A DNA stretch of 64,000 nt from Gulosibacter chungangensis (GTDB lineage: Bacteria > Actinomycetota > Actinomycetes > Actinomycetales > Microbacteriaceae), in the NCBI RefSeq assembly GCF_008831155.1, contig NZ_WBKB01000001.1:1-64000 (forward strand). The letters run 5' to 3'. The position numbers and the translations under genes are program-made. The notes beneath the pieces were generated by a model that had not been told where the DNA came from, ran no database searches, and saw only the letters and a list, made by a program, of their open reading frames with translations. Positions 32,311-39,724 of the stretch are shown piece after piece. Position 1 is the stretch's first letter; every line of letters begins with the position of its first letter.

Positions 32311-32760
32311 ATGAGCGAACAGACAGCGCCCAAGCCGCTCGCGACACGACTGCGGTTGAAAGATCAAACGACCATCGCGTTCTGGCCCGAGAAGAACGTG
32401 CTGCCACAGGCCATCCAGAGTCTTGCAAATGATCGCCCGACGGTGCCGCGACTGGACCAAGCCGACGTTGTCGTGGCGAATCTGTCAGACCGCGCATCGG
32501 CGGTGGCATTCTTCGATCCGCATCAGGCCACTGAAACCTGGCGAAAGCGGTCTGCCTGGATAGCGCCATTGCGAGTGTTTTCCACATCCACGGCGGGGTC
32601 GGTTCACTTTCCCAAGCTGATCCGGATACGCTCGTGGGCGTGTCTGACTCTCCGATTATCCTTGGCTACGACCCCGAGACCCTGCGCGAGCGCATTGACG
32701 TGGACGCCGCTAACGAACGTCTCGAGGAGATCGAACGATTCCGCTCACTCTCGGCGCTGA
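32311..32760 (+). CDS. Questionable ORF, possibly a frameshifted small gene
   Basis: The frame starts MSEQTAPKPLATRLRLKDQT, and its first 95 residues look protein-like, with a pattern faintly like DUF3052 proteins. The last 50 are basic, Trp/Arg/Ser-rich and overlap the next gene out of frame. In the next gene's frame the reading is open from 32535 and continues the flow (HIHGGVGSLSQADPDTLVGV). An indel near 32535-32600 is therefore possible. There is no Shine-Dalgarno sequence. I cannot decide between a short gene, a pseudogene and a fused reading. Confidence 0.35.
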   Translation: MSEQTAPKPLATRLRLKDQTTIAFWPEKNVLPQAIQSLANDRPTVPRLDQADVVVANLSDRASAVAFFDPHQATETWRKRSAWIAPLRVFSTSTAGSVHFPKLIRIRSWACLTLRLSLATTPRPCASALTWTPLTNVSRRSNDSAHSRR

Positions 32761-33206
32761 ACGAGCAGGTCGCACTGCTGCGCATGCTCGGGCGTCTCGA
32801 CGAGGCTTTCGAGAAGGCACAGACGGCGCTGCGCCAGTCACGATTCACCGGTTCGCGGGAAGACTCCCTCGCCGCTCGCGTGCGTCGCGCGCAGGTCGAG
32901 CAGTACCAGGGGAAGTTAGATGCGGCACTCAATGACCTCACGGGCTGCGTTGACGAGGCGGTCGCTCACGAGTGGGACGAGCTGGCTGGGTTCTCACTGC
33001 AGCATCGCGGCAAGGTGCTCTTTGAACTCGGCCGGGTCGATGAAGCCCTCGCCGACTTCGAACGGGCACTGAAATACCGCGAAACGGACGGCATCCCGGC
33101 CGATCAGACCAACTCCACCAAGTTCGCGATTCACGCGGTGCGCGCAAAGCTGCAGGGCACCTCGACGGAAGAGTTCGACGAGCCGATCACCTCGATCGAC
33201 AACTAG
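32634..33206 (+). CDS. Tetratricopeptide-repeat protein
   Basis: A 190-residue, almost entirely helical protein with TPR-like units (LALLRMLGRLDEAFEKAQTAL-type pattern near residue 45, AQVEQYQGKLDAALNDL near 90, GKVLFELGRVDEALADFERA near 125). TPRs mediate protein contacts; the partner is unknown. The start may be the GTG at 32634 or at 32640 (VSDSPIILGY), neither with a good Shine-Dalgarno. The stop is one base ahead of the SprT-like gene, so these two are cotranscribed. Confidence 0.8.
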   Translation: MGVSDSPIILGYDPETLRERIDVDAANERLEEIERFRSLSALNEQVALLRMLGRLDEAFEKAQTALRQSRFTGSREDSLAARVRRAQVEQYQGKLDAALNDLTGCVDEAVAHEWDELAGFSLQHRGKVLFELGRVDEALADFERALKYRETDGIPADQTNSTKFAIHAVRAKLQGTSTEEFDEPITSIDN

Positions 33207-33207
33207 C

Positions 33208-33669
33208 GTGGCGGATCTCAAGGAAGTCCAGCGGTGGGCGGCCGAACTCATGGCCAAGTACCTCGACGAGTCCTGGTCCTTCACCTTTGACCGAGCGAAA
33301 ACCCGCGCCGGGAAGTGCAATTTCGATAAGCGGCAGGTTTCACTGTCGATGTATCTTGCGGCGAAGCACTCTGACGAGCAGGTGAAGCAGACCCTGCTGC
33401 ACGAAATCGCCCATGCGAAAGTTGGACCAAAGGCCGGCCACGGCCCAATCTGGCAGTCCTATGCGGCGCAGATCGGCTACACGGGTGGGCGCACGCACAC
33501 AGCCTCGGTGGCCGACGAATTTGCGAAGTATGTGGGTATTTGCCCGAATGGACACGAAATATATCGATTCCGTCGGCCCGGAACGAAGCCGGTGTCCTGC
33601 GCGAAGTGTTCGAAGCGCTTCGACCAGCGTTACCTCATTCGCTGGTACGAGCGCCAGCCTGTGGACTAG
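33208..33669 (+). CDS. SprT-like zinc metalloprotease-domain protein
   Basis: A 153-residue protein. The HExxH zinc site is LLHEIAHAKVG near residue 71, with a likely third ligand in GHGPIW. A zinc-ribbon-like Cys set (CPNGH near residue 111 and CAKCSK near 130) completes the SprT domain. Relatives include the DNA-protein crosslink protease SPRTN, but the function of bacterial SprT-like proteins is not established. The start is GTG, one base after the TPR gene. Confidence 0.9.
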   Translation: MADLKEVQRWAAELMAKYLDESWSFTFDRAKTRAGKCNFDKRQVSLSMYLAAKHSDEQVKQTLLHEIAHAKVGPKAGHGPIWQSYAAQIGYTGGRTHTASVADEFAKYVGICPNGHEIYRFRRPGTKPVSCAKCSKRFDQRYLIRWYERQPVD

Positions 33670-33803
33670 GCCTGCAGCCAGTTGACCTCATCCGCGTGCA
33701 GCCCTGCCCGCTTGCAGATCGCATGCGTGAAAAAATCTGCCACCAGCAGGTAGTCCCTGCCAATAGCACCACGGACTACCCGCTGGTGGCTTAAAATTCT
33801 CGC

Positions 33804-34886
33804 GTGACTCCTTCACCTACTGACTCGGCAGCGCTGCACGACCCTTCCGCCTATCATTTCGGCTCGGATAACTATGCGGGGGCGCACCCGCAGGTGCTTG
33901 CCGCGCTCGCCCAGGCTAACGGTGGCCATGTGCCCGGCTACGGTGCTGATCCCTATACTGAGCGGCTCGATGAAGTGGTGCGGGAGCTGTTCGGCGAGCG
34001 GGCCGAGGTCTATCCGGTATTCAACGGCACCGGAGCCAATGTCGTCGCGTTGCAGGCACTCACTCCCCGCTGGGGCGGCGTGTTCACGGCGGCAAGTGCA
34101 CACATCAACACCGACGAGCAGGCAGCACCGGAACGGCTCGCGGGGCTCAAAATCCTCTCGGCATCCACAGACGACGGCCGCCTCACTCCGGAACAAGTCG
34201 CCCGCGCGGCCACCGCAACGGCTCCCGATGACCCACACCGCGCCTACCCGCATGTGCTCTCCTTCTCGAACTCCACCGAGTTCGGCACGGTTTACTCCCT
34301 GCAGCAGACTCGCGAGCTGGTCGCCAGCGCACGCGAACAGGGGATGCGAGTCCACCTCGATGGTTCACGGCTCGCGAATGCAGCCGCGGCCACGGGCGCC
34401 ACGCTCGCGCAGCTCAGCGAGGGTGTCGATGTGATCTCGCTCGGCGGCACCAAGATCGGTGGCATGATCGCGGAGGCCATCGTGGTCCGCGAACCCGAAT
34501 CGGTGCACGGAATTGAGATCATCCGCAAGTTTTCCATGCAGCTCGCCTCGAAGCAGCGCTTCATCGCCGCGCAACTACTCGCACTCTACGAGGGCGATCT
34601 CTGGCTCGAGAACGCTCGGCACGCCAATGCGCAGGCGCAACACCTGGCCGCGCGGCTGCGCGAAACGCAAGGTTGTGAGGTGCCCCTGCCCGTCGAGGCC
34701 AATGCGGTGTTCGCCAAATTGCCACCCGGTGTCGCGGATGCTGTTCGTGCCCGCGGCATCTCGTTCTACGATTGGCCGGCGTTTCCCGGCGTGGTCCGTC
34801 TCATGACCGCTTGGGATACCCCCGATCAGGCCATTGACCGGCTGATTCGTGAGATTGAGCGCGCAGTGGCAACACAACGTCTGTAG
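33804..34886 (+). CDS. Low-specificity L-threonine aldolase (PLP, beta-eliminating lyase family)
   Basis: A 360-residue fold-type I PLP enzyme that cleaves L-threonine or allo-threonine to glycine and acetaldehyde. FGSDNYAGAHPQVLAAL at the N-terminus is the family start, FNGTGANVVALQAL supports the cofactor, HLDGSRLANAAAATG holds the PLP Asp, and LGGTKIGG holds the Schiff-base Lys. The start is GTG. It forms a rightward run with the following ornithine cyclodeaminase-like and EVE-domain genes, though gaps of 20 to 150 nt leave operon structure open. Confidence 0.93.
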   Translation: MTPSPTDSAALHDPSAYHFGSDNYAGAHPQVLAALAQANGGHVPGYGADPYTERLDEVVRELFGERAEVYPVFNGTGANVVALQALTPRWGGVFTAASAHINTDEQAAPERLAGLKILSASTDDGRLTPEQVARAATATAPDDPHRAYPHVLSFSNSTEFGTVYSLQQTRELVASAREQGMRVHLDGSRLANAAAATGATLAQLSEGVDVISLGGTKIGGMIAEAIVVREPESVHGIEIIRKFSMQLASKQRFIAAQLLALYEGDLWLENARHANAQAQHLAARLRETQGCEVPLPVEANAVFAKLPPGVADAVRARGISFYDWPAFPGVVRLMTAWDTPDQAIDRLIREIERAVATQRL

Positions 34887-35040
34887 CCAAGCCGCAAACC
34901 CGCTACGATTTGCAAAATGCGCGTCGTTGCGCTCGTGACTTGACAGGCAGAGCAGCTTCGGCCGCGCAGCCACGCGCAAACTGCACAAGGTGTCACGGCA
35001 CCGTGCCGCGCTACCATCACACCGTATTGAAGGGACCCCG

Positions 35041-35994
35041 GTGTCATTCCCTCACATCACCACCCAGCACATCCGCAAGCACGTCACCTACCAGAATGCG
35101 ATCGATGCGCTCAGGGAAGCGCTCCTGGCCGACGTAGACCCGGCCGAAGATTTTGACCGCAAGATTCTGGGACTACCCGATGGCAAGCAGCTGTTGTTCA
35201 TGCCTTCGCAGTCTTCGCGGTGGGTCGGTTCCAAGCTCATCTCGGTGAACCCAAATAACACCGCACGCAATAAGAGTCGAGTGCAGGGCCTGTATTTGCT
35301 GATGGATGCGGATACCACCACCCCGCAGGTCGTGATCGACGGGAATGAGCTCACTTCGATCCGCGCCGCCGCGGTTTCGATGCTGGTGGCAGATATCGTG
35401 CTCGGTCGGGACCCCGGGGAACTCCTCGTCTACGGCTACGGTGCCCAGGCCCGCTCCCATACCCTCGCGCTGAAGGAGATCCGTCCCCGGATGGGACGGC
35501 TCATCGTCCACGGGCGTCGCCCCGAGCGTGCCGAAATGTTCGCGGCGAACGCCTCCGAACACGGTTGGTTCGCGCGCACCGGCTGCGCCGTCGACCCTGA
35601 CGTCGCCGCCGGCCAGAGCGACGTGATTGTGACCGCGACCGGCGCATCCGAACCGCTCTTTGATTCGGAAGCCGTTCGCCCCGGTACCCTCGTGCTCGCA
35701 ATCGGTTCGCACAACCACGACCAGCGCGAGCTCGATTCCAAGCTCATCGCCCGGTCGAACGTGGTCGTCGAAGATGTCAACACCGCGATGCGCGAGGCGG
35801 GCGATATCGTGCTCGCTGCTAAGGAAGGCGCGATCACCGCTGAGGAGCTGATCCCGCTGCGCGATCTCATCCGTGGCGAGCGCAAGCTGGACTCTTCCAA
35901 GCCCACCGTGTTCAAGAGTGTCGGGATGTCGTGGGAAGATCTCGTGGTCGCCGGTGAAATCTACGAGCGCGTACCGACGGCAGCATTGCGCTAA
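35041..35994 (+). CDS. Ornithine cyclodeaminase/mu-crystallin family protein
   Basis: A 317-residue NAD(P)-dependent protein from the GTG at 35041 (VSFPHITTQHI), with AAGGGA upstream; the longer ORF is not family-like. The Rossmann segment LLVYGYGAQARSHTLAL is near residue 130, the VGSKLISVNPNN substrate region near 65 and DVIVTATGASEPLFD near 200. Members include ornithine cyclodeaminase, alanine dehydrogenase of archaea and ketimine reductase; the exact reaction is undetermined. Confidence 0.9.
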   Translation: MSFPHITTQHIRKHVTYQNAIDALREALLADVDPAEDFDRKILGLPDGKQLLFMPSQSSRWVGSKLISVNPNNTARNKSRVQGLYLLMDADTTTPQVVIDGNELTSIRAAAVSMLVADIVLGRDPGELLVYGYGAQARSHTLALKEIRPRMGRLIVHGRRPERAEMFAANASEHGWFARTGCAVDPDVAAGQSDVIVTATGASEPLFDSEAVRPGTLVLAIGSHNHDQRELDSKLIARSNVVVEDVNTAMREAGDIVLAAKEGAITAEELIPLRDLIRGERKLDSSKPTVFKSVGMSWEDLVVAGEIYERVPTAALR

Positions 35995-36017
35995 TTATTC
36001 CGCGAGGGGGTGCACGA

Positions 36018-36548
36018 TTGGGAATCCGCTATTGGCTCATCGTGCATCCCCTCGACCGGGCCCGGGACTTGATTGCCGGCGGCTATGCGCAAGTCGCCTG
36101 GGGCAGCCTCGAACCGCTCGACCGGATGGGTGTATCCGACGGGGTCGTGATCTATTGTCCGCGGAGGGAAAACCCAGAGGGAGAGCCACTGCGCGCTGCC
36201 GTGCAGGCCGGCCGGGTGCTCTCCCCCGAGCCCTATCAGTCGGGTGCGGCAGGCAGGTCACCTTGGCGGGTCGATGTCGAGTGGCTGCCGGATGCGCAAT
36301 TCGGCTATATTCGCCCGCTGCGAGACATGCTCGAGCTCACCCGCGATTCGAAATTTTGGGGTGAACAGTTACGCCCCGGCTGGGTCGAGCTGTCGCGGCG
36401 CGACTTCGAGATTTTTGAGGATGCGGTGCGCAGGCCGGCGCCCGACCCGAGCGGTTTCGTACTGCGGGCGCTGCAGGAGGGTGGGGTGTATGGGCCGGGC
36501 CGTGCGCAGGATGGGTTTGACGGGGACCGGCCGCGGCTGATTCGCTAG
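36018..36548 (+). CDS. EVE-domain protein (PUA/YTH-like fold)
   Basis: A 176-residue protein. The EVE pattern is clear: RYWLIVHPLDRARDLIAGGY at the start, AQVAWGSLEPLDRMGVSDGV, a central Pro-Tyr/Arg-Asp segment (PWRVDVEWLP) and IRPLRDMLELT. EVE domains bind modified bases or nucleotides and are often linked to restriction systems, but no such gene is nearby. The start is TTG with a GAGGGGG Shine-Dalgarno 7 nt upstream. It converges with the Nudix-like gene. Confidence 0.85.
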   Translation: MGIRYWLIVHPLDRARDLIAGGYAQVAWGSLEPLDRMGVSDGVVIYCPRRENPEGEPLRAAVQAGRVLSPEPYQSGAAGRSPWRVDVEWLPDAQFGYIRPLRDMLELTRDSKFWGEQLRPGWVELSRRDFEIFEDAVRRPAPDPSGFVLRALQEGGVYGPGRAQDGFDGDRPRLIR

Positions 36549-36573
36549 CGCCTGTGGCGTCAGGGCCGCCGAC

Positions 36574-37119
36574 CTACCACGCACCGAGGTGGCCAAGAGC
36601 CGTACGTAGGATCTTCCCGCGGCCGCCCTCGAGCTCTTCGAGCAGGTCGGGATCTTTGGCTTCCTCCGGAGTCACCCAGGTGACCTCCAACGCATCCTGC
36701 CGCGGGGCGCACTCCCCCGACACCGGAACGATGTACTCGAGCGCCACCGCATGCTGACGTTCGTCGTAGAGATCCGTCATTGGCAGTGGCGAGAACTCGG
36801 CGACGGTGAAGGGCGACAGGCTGATCGGCACCTGCGGGAACGCCATCGCGCCGAGGTCCTTCTCGAGGTGACGCATCAGCGCACCGCGCACGGTCTCGCC
36901 GTATCGCACTCGACCGGACACGAAGGTCCGCGTGATCATGCCGTCGCTATTGGCGCGCAACAGCAGGCCAATGTGTTCGACGACGCCCGCATCATCCACC
37001 CGCACCGGAATCGCTTCCACGTACAGGATCGGCATACGACGGCGGATGACCTCAAGGTCGCTCTCGCTCATCCAGCCGGAGGCTTCGGGGTCTGGTGTGC
37101 GCAAGTCCATGGTGCTCAT
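36574..37119 (-). CDS. Nudix-fold protein of the DUF4916 type with degenerate Nudix box
   Basis: A 181-residue protein. The Nudix box region is GRVRYGETVRGALMRHLEKD followed by LG (residues about 69-90). Compared with Gx5Ex7REUxEExGU, the REUxEE core reads RHLEKD: the first catalytic-metal Glu is His and the last is Asp. Hydrolase activity may therefore be weak or absent, which is common in DUF4916 proteins of actinobacteria. It lies 31 nt downstream of manB and may be read with it. Confidence 0.8.
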   Translation of the reverse strand: MSTMDLRTPDPEASGWMSESDLEVIRRRMPILYVEAIPVRVDDAGVVEHIGLLLRANSDGMITRTFVSGRVRYGETVRGALMRHLEKDLGAMAFPQVPISLSPFTVAEFSPLPMTDLYDERQHAVALEYIVPVSGECAPRQDALEVTWVTPEEAKDPDLLEELEGGRGKILRTALGHLGAW

Positions 37120-37150
37120 TCTGCACCATGGAGGAGGCTTGCGGGTGACG

Positions 37151-38593
37151 CTAGGAGCGGATCAGCGCAAGTGCCCGATCGCGCACCTCAGCCATGAGCG
37201 CTTCACTGGATGCTTCCACGTTCAAACGCAGCAGCGGTTCGGTGTTCGAGGGGCGGATGTTCGCCCACCACCACTGCGCGCCACCGGCTGTGAAGGTGAT
37301 GCCGTCGAGTTCATCCATCGAGGCTCCCACCCCACCGGGCCCAAAATCGGTGACCAGGCGCTCATAGGCGGCCGGAACATCCGCCACCGTGGAGTTGATC
37401 TCACCGGAGGCAAAATATGGCGTGTGGCGAGCTGCGATTGCCGAAATCGGCTCGGTGTTCGCCCCCACTGTCGCGAGCACGTGCATGGCCGCGAGCATGC
37501 CGTTATCGGCACCCCAGAAGTCGCGGAAGTAGTAGTGCGCCGAATGCTCGCCACCAAATACCGCGCCGGTGCGCGCCATCTCCGCCTTGATGAGCGAGTG
37601 TCCCACGCGGGTGCGGACGGGGGTGGCTCCCGTGCCTTCGATGGTTTCGGGCACGTGACGGCTCGTGAGCAGGTTGTGGATCACATGGATGCTCTGCTCG
37701 CCCGACTGCGCGGCGCGGGTAATCTCGCGAGCGGCAACGAGCGCCGTCACGGCCGAGGGTGAGACCGGCTGGCCCTCCTCATCCACCACGAAGCATCGAT
37801 CGGCGTCGCCGTCGAAGGCGAGCCCGAGGTCGGCATGTTCTTCGACGACGCGCTGCTGCAGATCCACCAGGTTTTTGGGGTCGAGCGGATTCGCTTCGTG
37901 GTTTGGGAAGTTGCCGTCCAGTTCGAAGTACAGCGGAACGATTTCAAGCGGGAGCTTTGCCAGCCCCGCAAGTGTCCCCAGCACGGCCGGCACGGTGTGC
38001 CCGCCCATTCCGTTCCCCGCATCCACCACGATTTTCAGCGGACGGATGTTGGCGAGCTCGACCAGACTGCGCAGATATACGGCGTAGTCAACGAGGACGT
38101 CAGCTTCGGTTTCGGTGCCGAGTTGGTCTGCCGCGGGAATGCCCGCCGCGAGGTAGTCAGCCGCGCGGTCGCGGATGGCGGCGAGGCCGGTATCCAGCGA
38201 GATGCCGCGGGCACCGGCACGGGAAATCTTGATGCCGTTGTAGCTAGCGGGGTTGTGTGAGGCCGTGAACATAGCCGCCGCCGCGTCGCGGATTCCGGAG
38301 GCGTAGTAGTTCATGTCGGTCGAGCACAGGCCAATGTGCACGATATTGGCGCCGCGAGTGCGGGCTCCTGCTGCGAATGCGCGCGCGTAAGCGGGGCTCG
38401 AGTCGCGCATATCGTGGCCGATCACGAGCTCTTCGCCGGCGAGTTCGAGTTCGTCTGCGGTCGCTGCGCCCAGGGCGTTGATCAGCGGTTCGGTGAGGGT
38501 GTCTCCGACGAGCCCGCGAATGTCGTAGTTCTTGACGACCTGCTGCAGGTCGCCGAGATCGGCACCGCTAGCCGGTTGAATCGCAATTTGCAT
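37151..38593 (-). CDS. manB: Phosphomannomutase/phosphoglucomutase
   Basis: A 480-residue alpha-D-phosphohexomutase from the ATG at 38593 (MQIAIQPASG). The phosphoserine loop is TASHNP, the metal loop DGDADR, the sugar loop GGEHSAHYYF and the phosphate-binding loop RPSNTEP. It interconverts mannose 6- and 1-phosphate for GDP-mannose and cell-wall mannosylation. The neighbourhood (DUF3499, metallopeptidase-like, whiB2, manA) is the same as around Mycobacterium tuberculosis Rv3255c-Rv3260c. Confidence 0.95.
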   Translation of the reverse strand: MQIAIQPASGADLGDLQQVVKNYDIRGLVGDTLTEPLINALGAATADELELAGEELVIGHDMRDSSPAYARAFAAGARTRGANIVHIGLCSTDMNYYASGIRDAAAAMFTASHNPASYNGIKISRAGARGISLDTGLAAIRDRAADYLAAGIPAADQLGTETEADVLVDYAVYLRSLVELANIRPLKIVVDAGNGMGGHTVPAVLGTLAGLAKLPLEIVPLYFELDGNFPNHEANPLDPKNLVDLQQRVVEEHADLGLAFDGDADRCFVVDEEGQPVSPSAVTALVAAREITRAAQSGEQSIHVIHNLLTSRHVPETIEGTGATPVRTRVGHSLIKAEMARTGAVFGGEHSAHYYFRDFWGADNGMLAAMHVLATVGANTEPISAIAARHTPYFASGEINSTVADVPAAYERLVTDFGPGGVGASMDELDGITFTAGGAQWWWANIRPSNTEPLLRLNVEASSEALMAEVRDRALALIRS

Positions 38594-38667
38594 AGACGCC
38601 AACCTACCCCGCCCGCGCAAACTCGGCTAAATTTCCCTCTCTAATCGCGCGATACCAGGGTGGGTAG

Positions 38668-38883
38668 CTAGTGGGAATCGATCCCGATCGGTGTCGGCTT
38701 AATGAGCGTCCAACCCTCCGGAACGCTCGTGCGTGAGGCGTGGAGAGCGCACAGGTCATAGCTGTGCGGTTCCGCCTGGAAAGCGAGTGGCCCAATGGCC
38801 GCCATCTGGTCGTCGTAGTCAAAGGTAAGCGTGTATTCCGCACGTCGGGAGCACGCTACCCGACAGCAGGGGCGAGTACGCAT
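38668..38883 (-). CDS. DUF3499 family small cysteine-containing protein
   Basis: A 71-residue protein. MRTRPCCRVACSRRAEYTLT gives a Cys-rich N-terminus, then FDYDDQMAAIGPLAFQAEPH and SYDLCALHASR, which is the DUF3499 pattern. The four or five Cys/His residues suggest a zinc ribbon-like site. The function is unknown, although the gene is kept beside manB and whiB2 across actinobacteria. It is short and easily missed by gene callers. Confidence 0.88.
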   Translation of the reverse strand: MRTRPCCRVACSRRAEYTLTFDYDDQMAAIGPLAFQAEPHSYDLCALHASRTSVPEGWTLIKPTPIGIDSH

Positions 38884-39010
38884 ACGGTAACGATAGCGCC
38901 CTCAGGCAGTTTCCTCGTACTTGCCGGGCCGTTCCGGGCGGAGTGGGCAGCGCTTCGCATTATTACCCGGGGTGCTTCACGCTTGATGTGCCAGGGGTAA
39001 GCTGGTGGGT

Positions 39011-39445
39011 ATGGCAAGTCGGAGGCGCAGTGCGGGGACACGTCGTTCTCGCGGTTCGCGGTCACGGCACGGTCGGGCGCTGCGCTCCAGCGTTGCTGGG
39101 CCACACCTGCCGCAGCTGACCGGACGCATCCCCCGTTTCCATCAGGTTGTGGGCGAAACGCTTGGTTTTTTGCGCGCGGTCGCGCCCGAGCAGATGAAGG
39201 ATGTACGGCTCGGCATCGCGCCGATGCCGATGGCCGATCAGGGCCTCAATAATTCCAATCGTTGGCATGTGCAGGATGCGCACAGCGTGATCATCTTCCG
39301 TGTCCCGATCGAGCGGCTCGTCAATATTTCACTCTCGGAACCTCGCGATCAGATTCGCTATCGCGAATACGTCGAGCACACGGTGATGCTCGCGGTAAAT
39401 GACCTCCTCGACGGCGGCCTCGAGGACATTCTCCACCGGGACTAA
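39011..39445 (+). CDS. Metallopeptidase-family protein (DUF3499-linked zincin-like)
   Basis: A 144-residue protein. The N-terminal 30 residues are very basic (RRRSAGTRRSRGSRSRHGRA). The C-terminal half (VIIFRVPIERLVNISLSEPR, YVEHTVMLAVNDLLD) aligns by eye with the conserved actinobacterial protein encoded next to DUF3499. The position of the HExxH helix reads VEHTVMLAV, so the zinc motif is degenerate and peptidase activity is doubtful. It is divergent from DUF3499. The start could be the GTG two codons earlier. Confidence 0.75.
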   Translation: MASRRRSAGTRRSRGSRSRHGRALRSSVAGPHLPQLTGRIPRFHQVVGETLGFLRAVAPEQMKDVRLGIAPMPMADQGLNNSNRWHVQDAHSVIIFRVPIERLVNISLSEPRDQIRYREYVEHTVMLAVNDLLDGGLEDILHRD

Positions 39446-39629
39446 GCGCAGTTTGGCGCTCGCTTCCTGCGGACTACGTAGCACACCCATCACACCCGAC
39501 CCTCGCTCGCCTCATTCCATTGCTCCTTGCTCTCCGGCGACGATGTCGGTGGCTCGGGGTACTTTCGCGTTAGGTATTTCACGTCCATTCGACCTCCAAA
39601 ACTCGAACATAGAACCAAGATTTCAACTC

Positions 39630-39658
39630 TTGCTATTCGCTATTTTATTCGGTACTGT
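39630..39658 (+). promoter_or_regulatory. Predicted promoter of the DUF222-HNH gene
   Basis: TTGCTA (39630-39635) and TACTGT (39653-39658) are separated by 17 nt in a locally AT-rich stretch, about 65 nt upstream of the preferred start at 39725. The rest of the 279-nt gap from 39446 holds nothing else that I can name. Confidence 0.45.
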
Positions 39659-39724
39659 GGGTCGTAGCAAGTCGAATTTATGACTCAACAGTCTCGAGTT
39701 CCAGCGACGGAGGTGACCTTAGTT

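Noticed and set aside
32270-32587. Minus-strand ORF of 105 codons opposite the questionable gene
   Set aside because: No Shine-Dalgarno, Arg/Ser/Trp-rich composition and no family resemblance.
36018-36548. EVE-domain gene as part of a restriction or defence system
   Set aside because: No methylase, nuclease or other defence gene is adjacent; the neighbours are metabolic, so a defence claim is unsupported.
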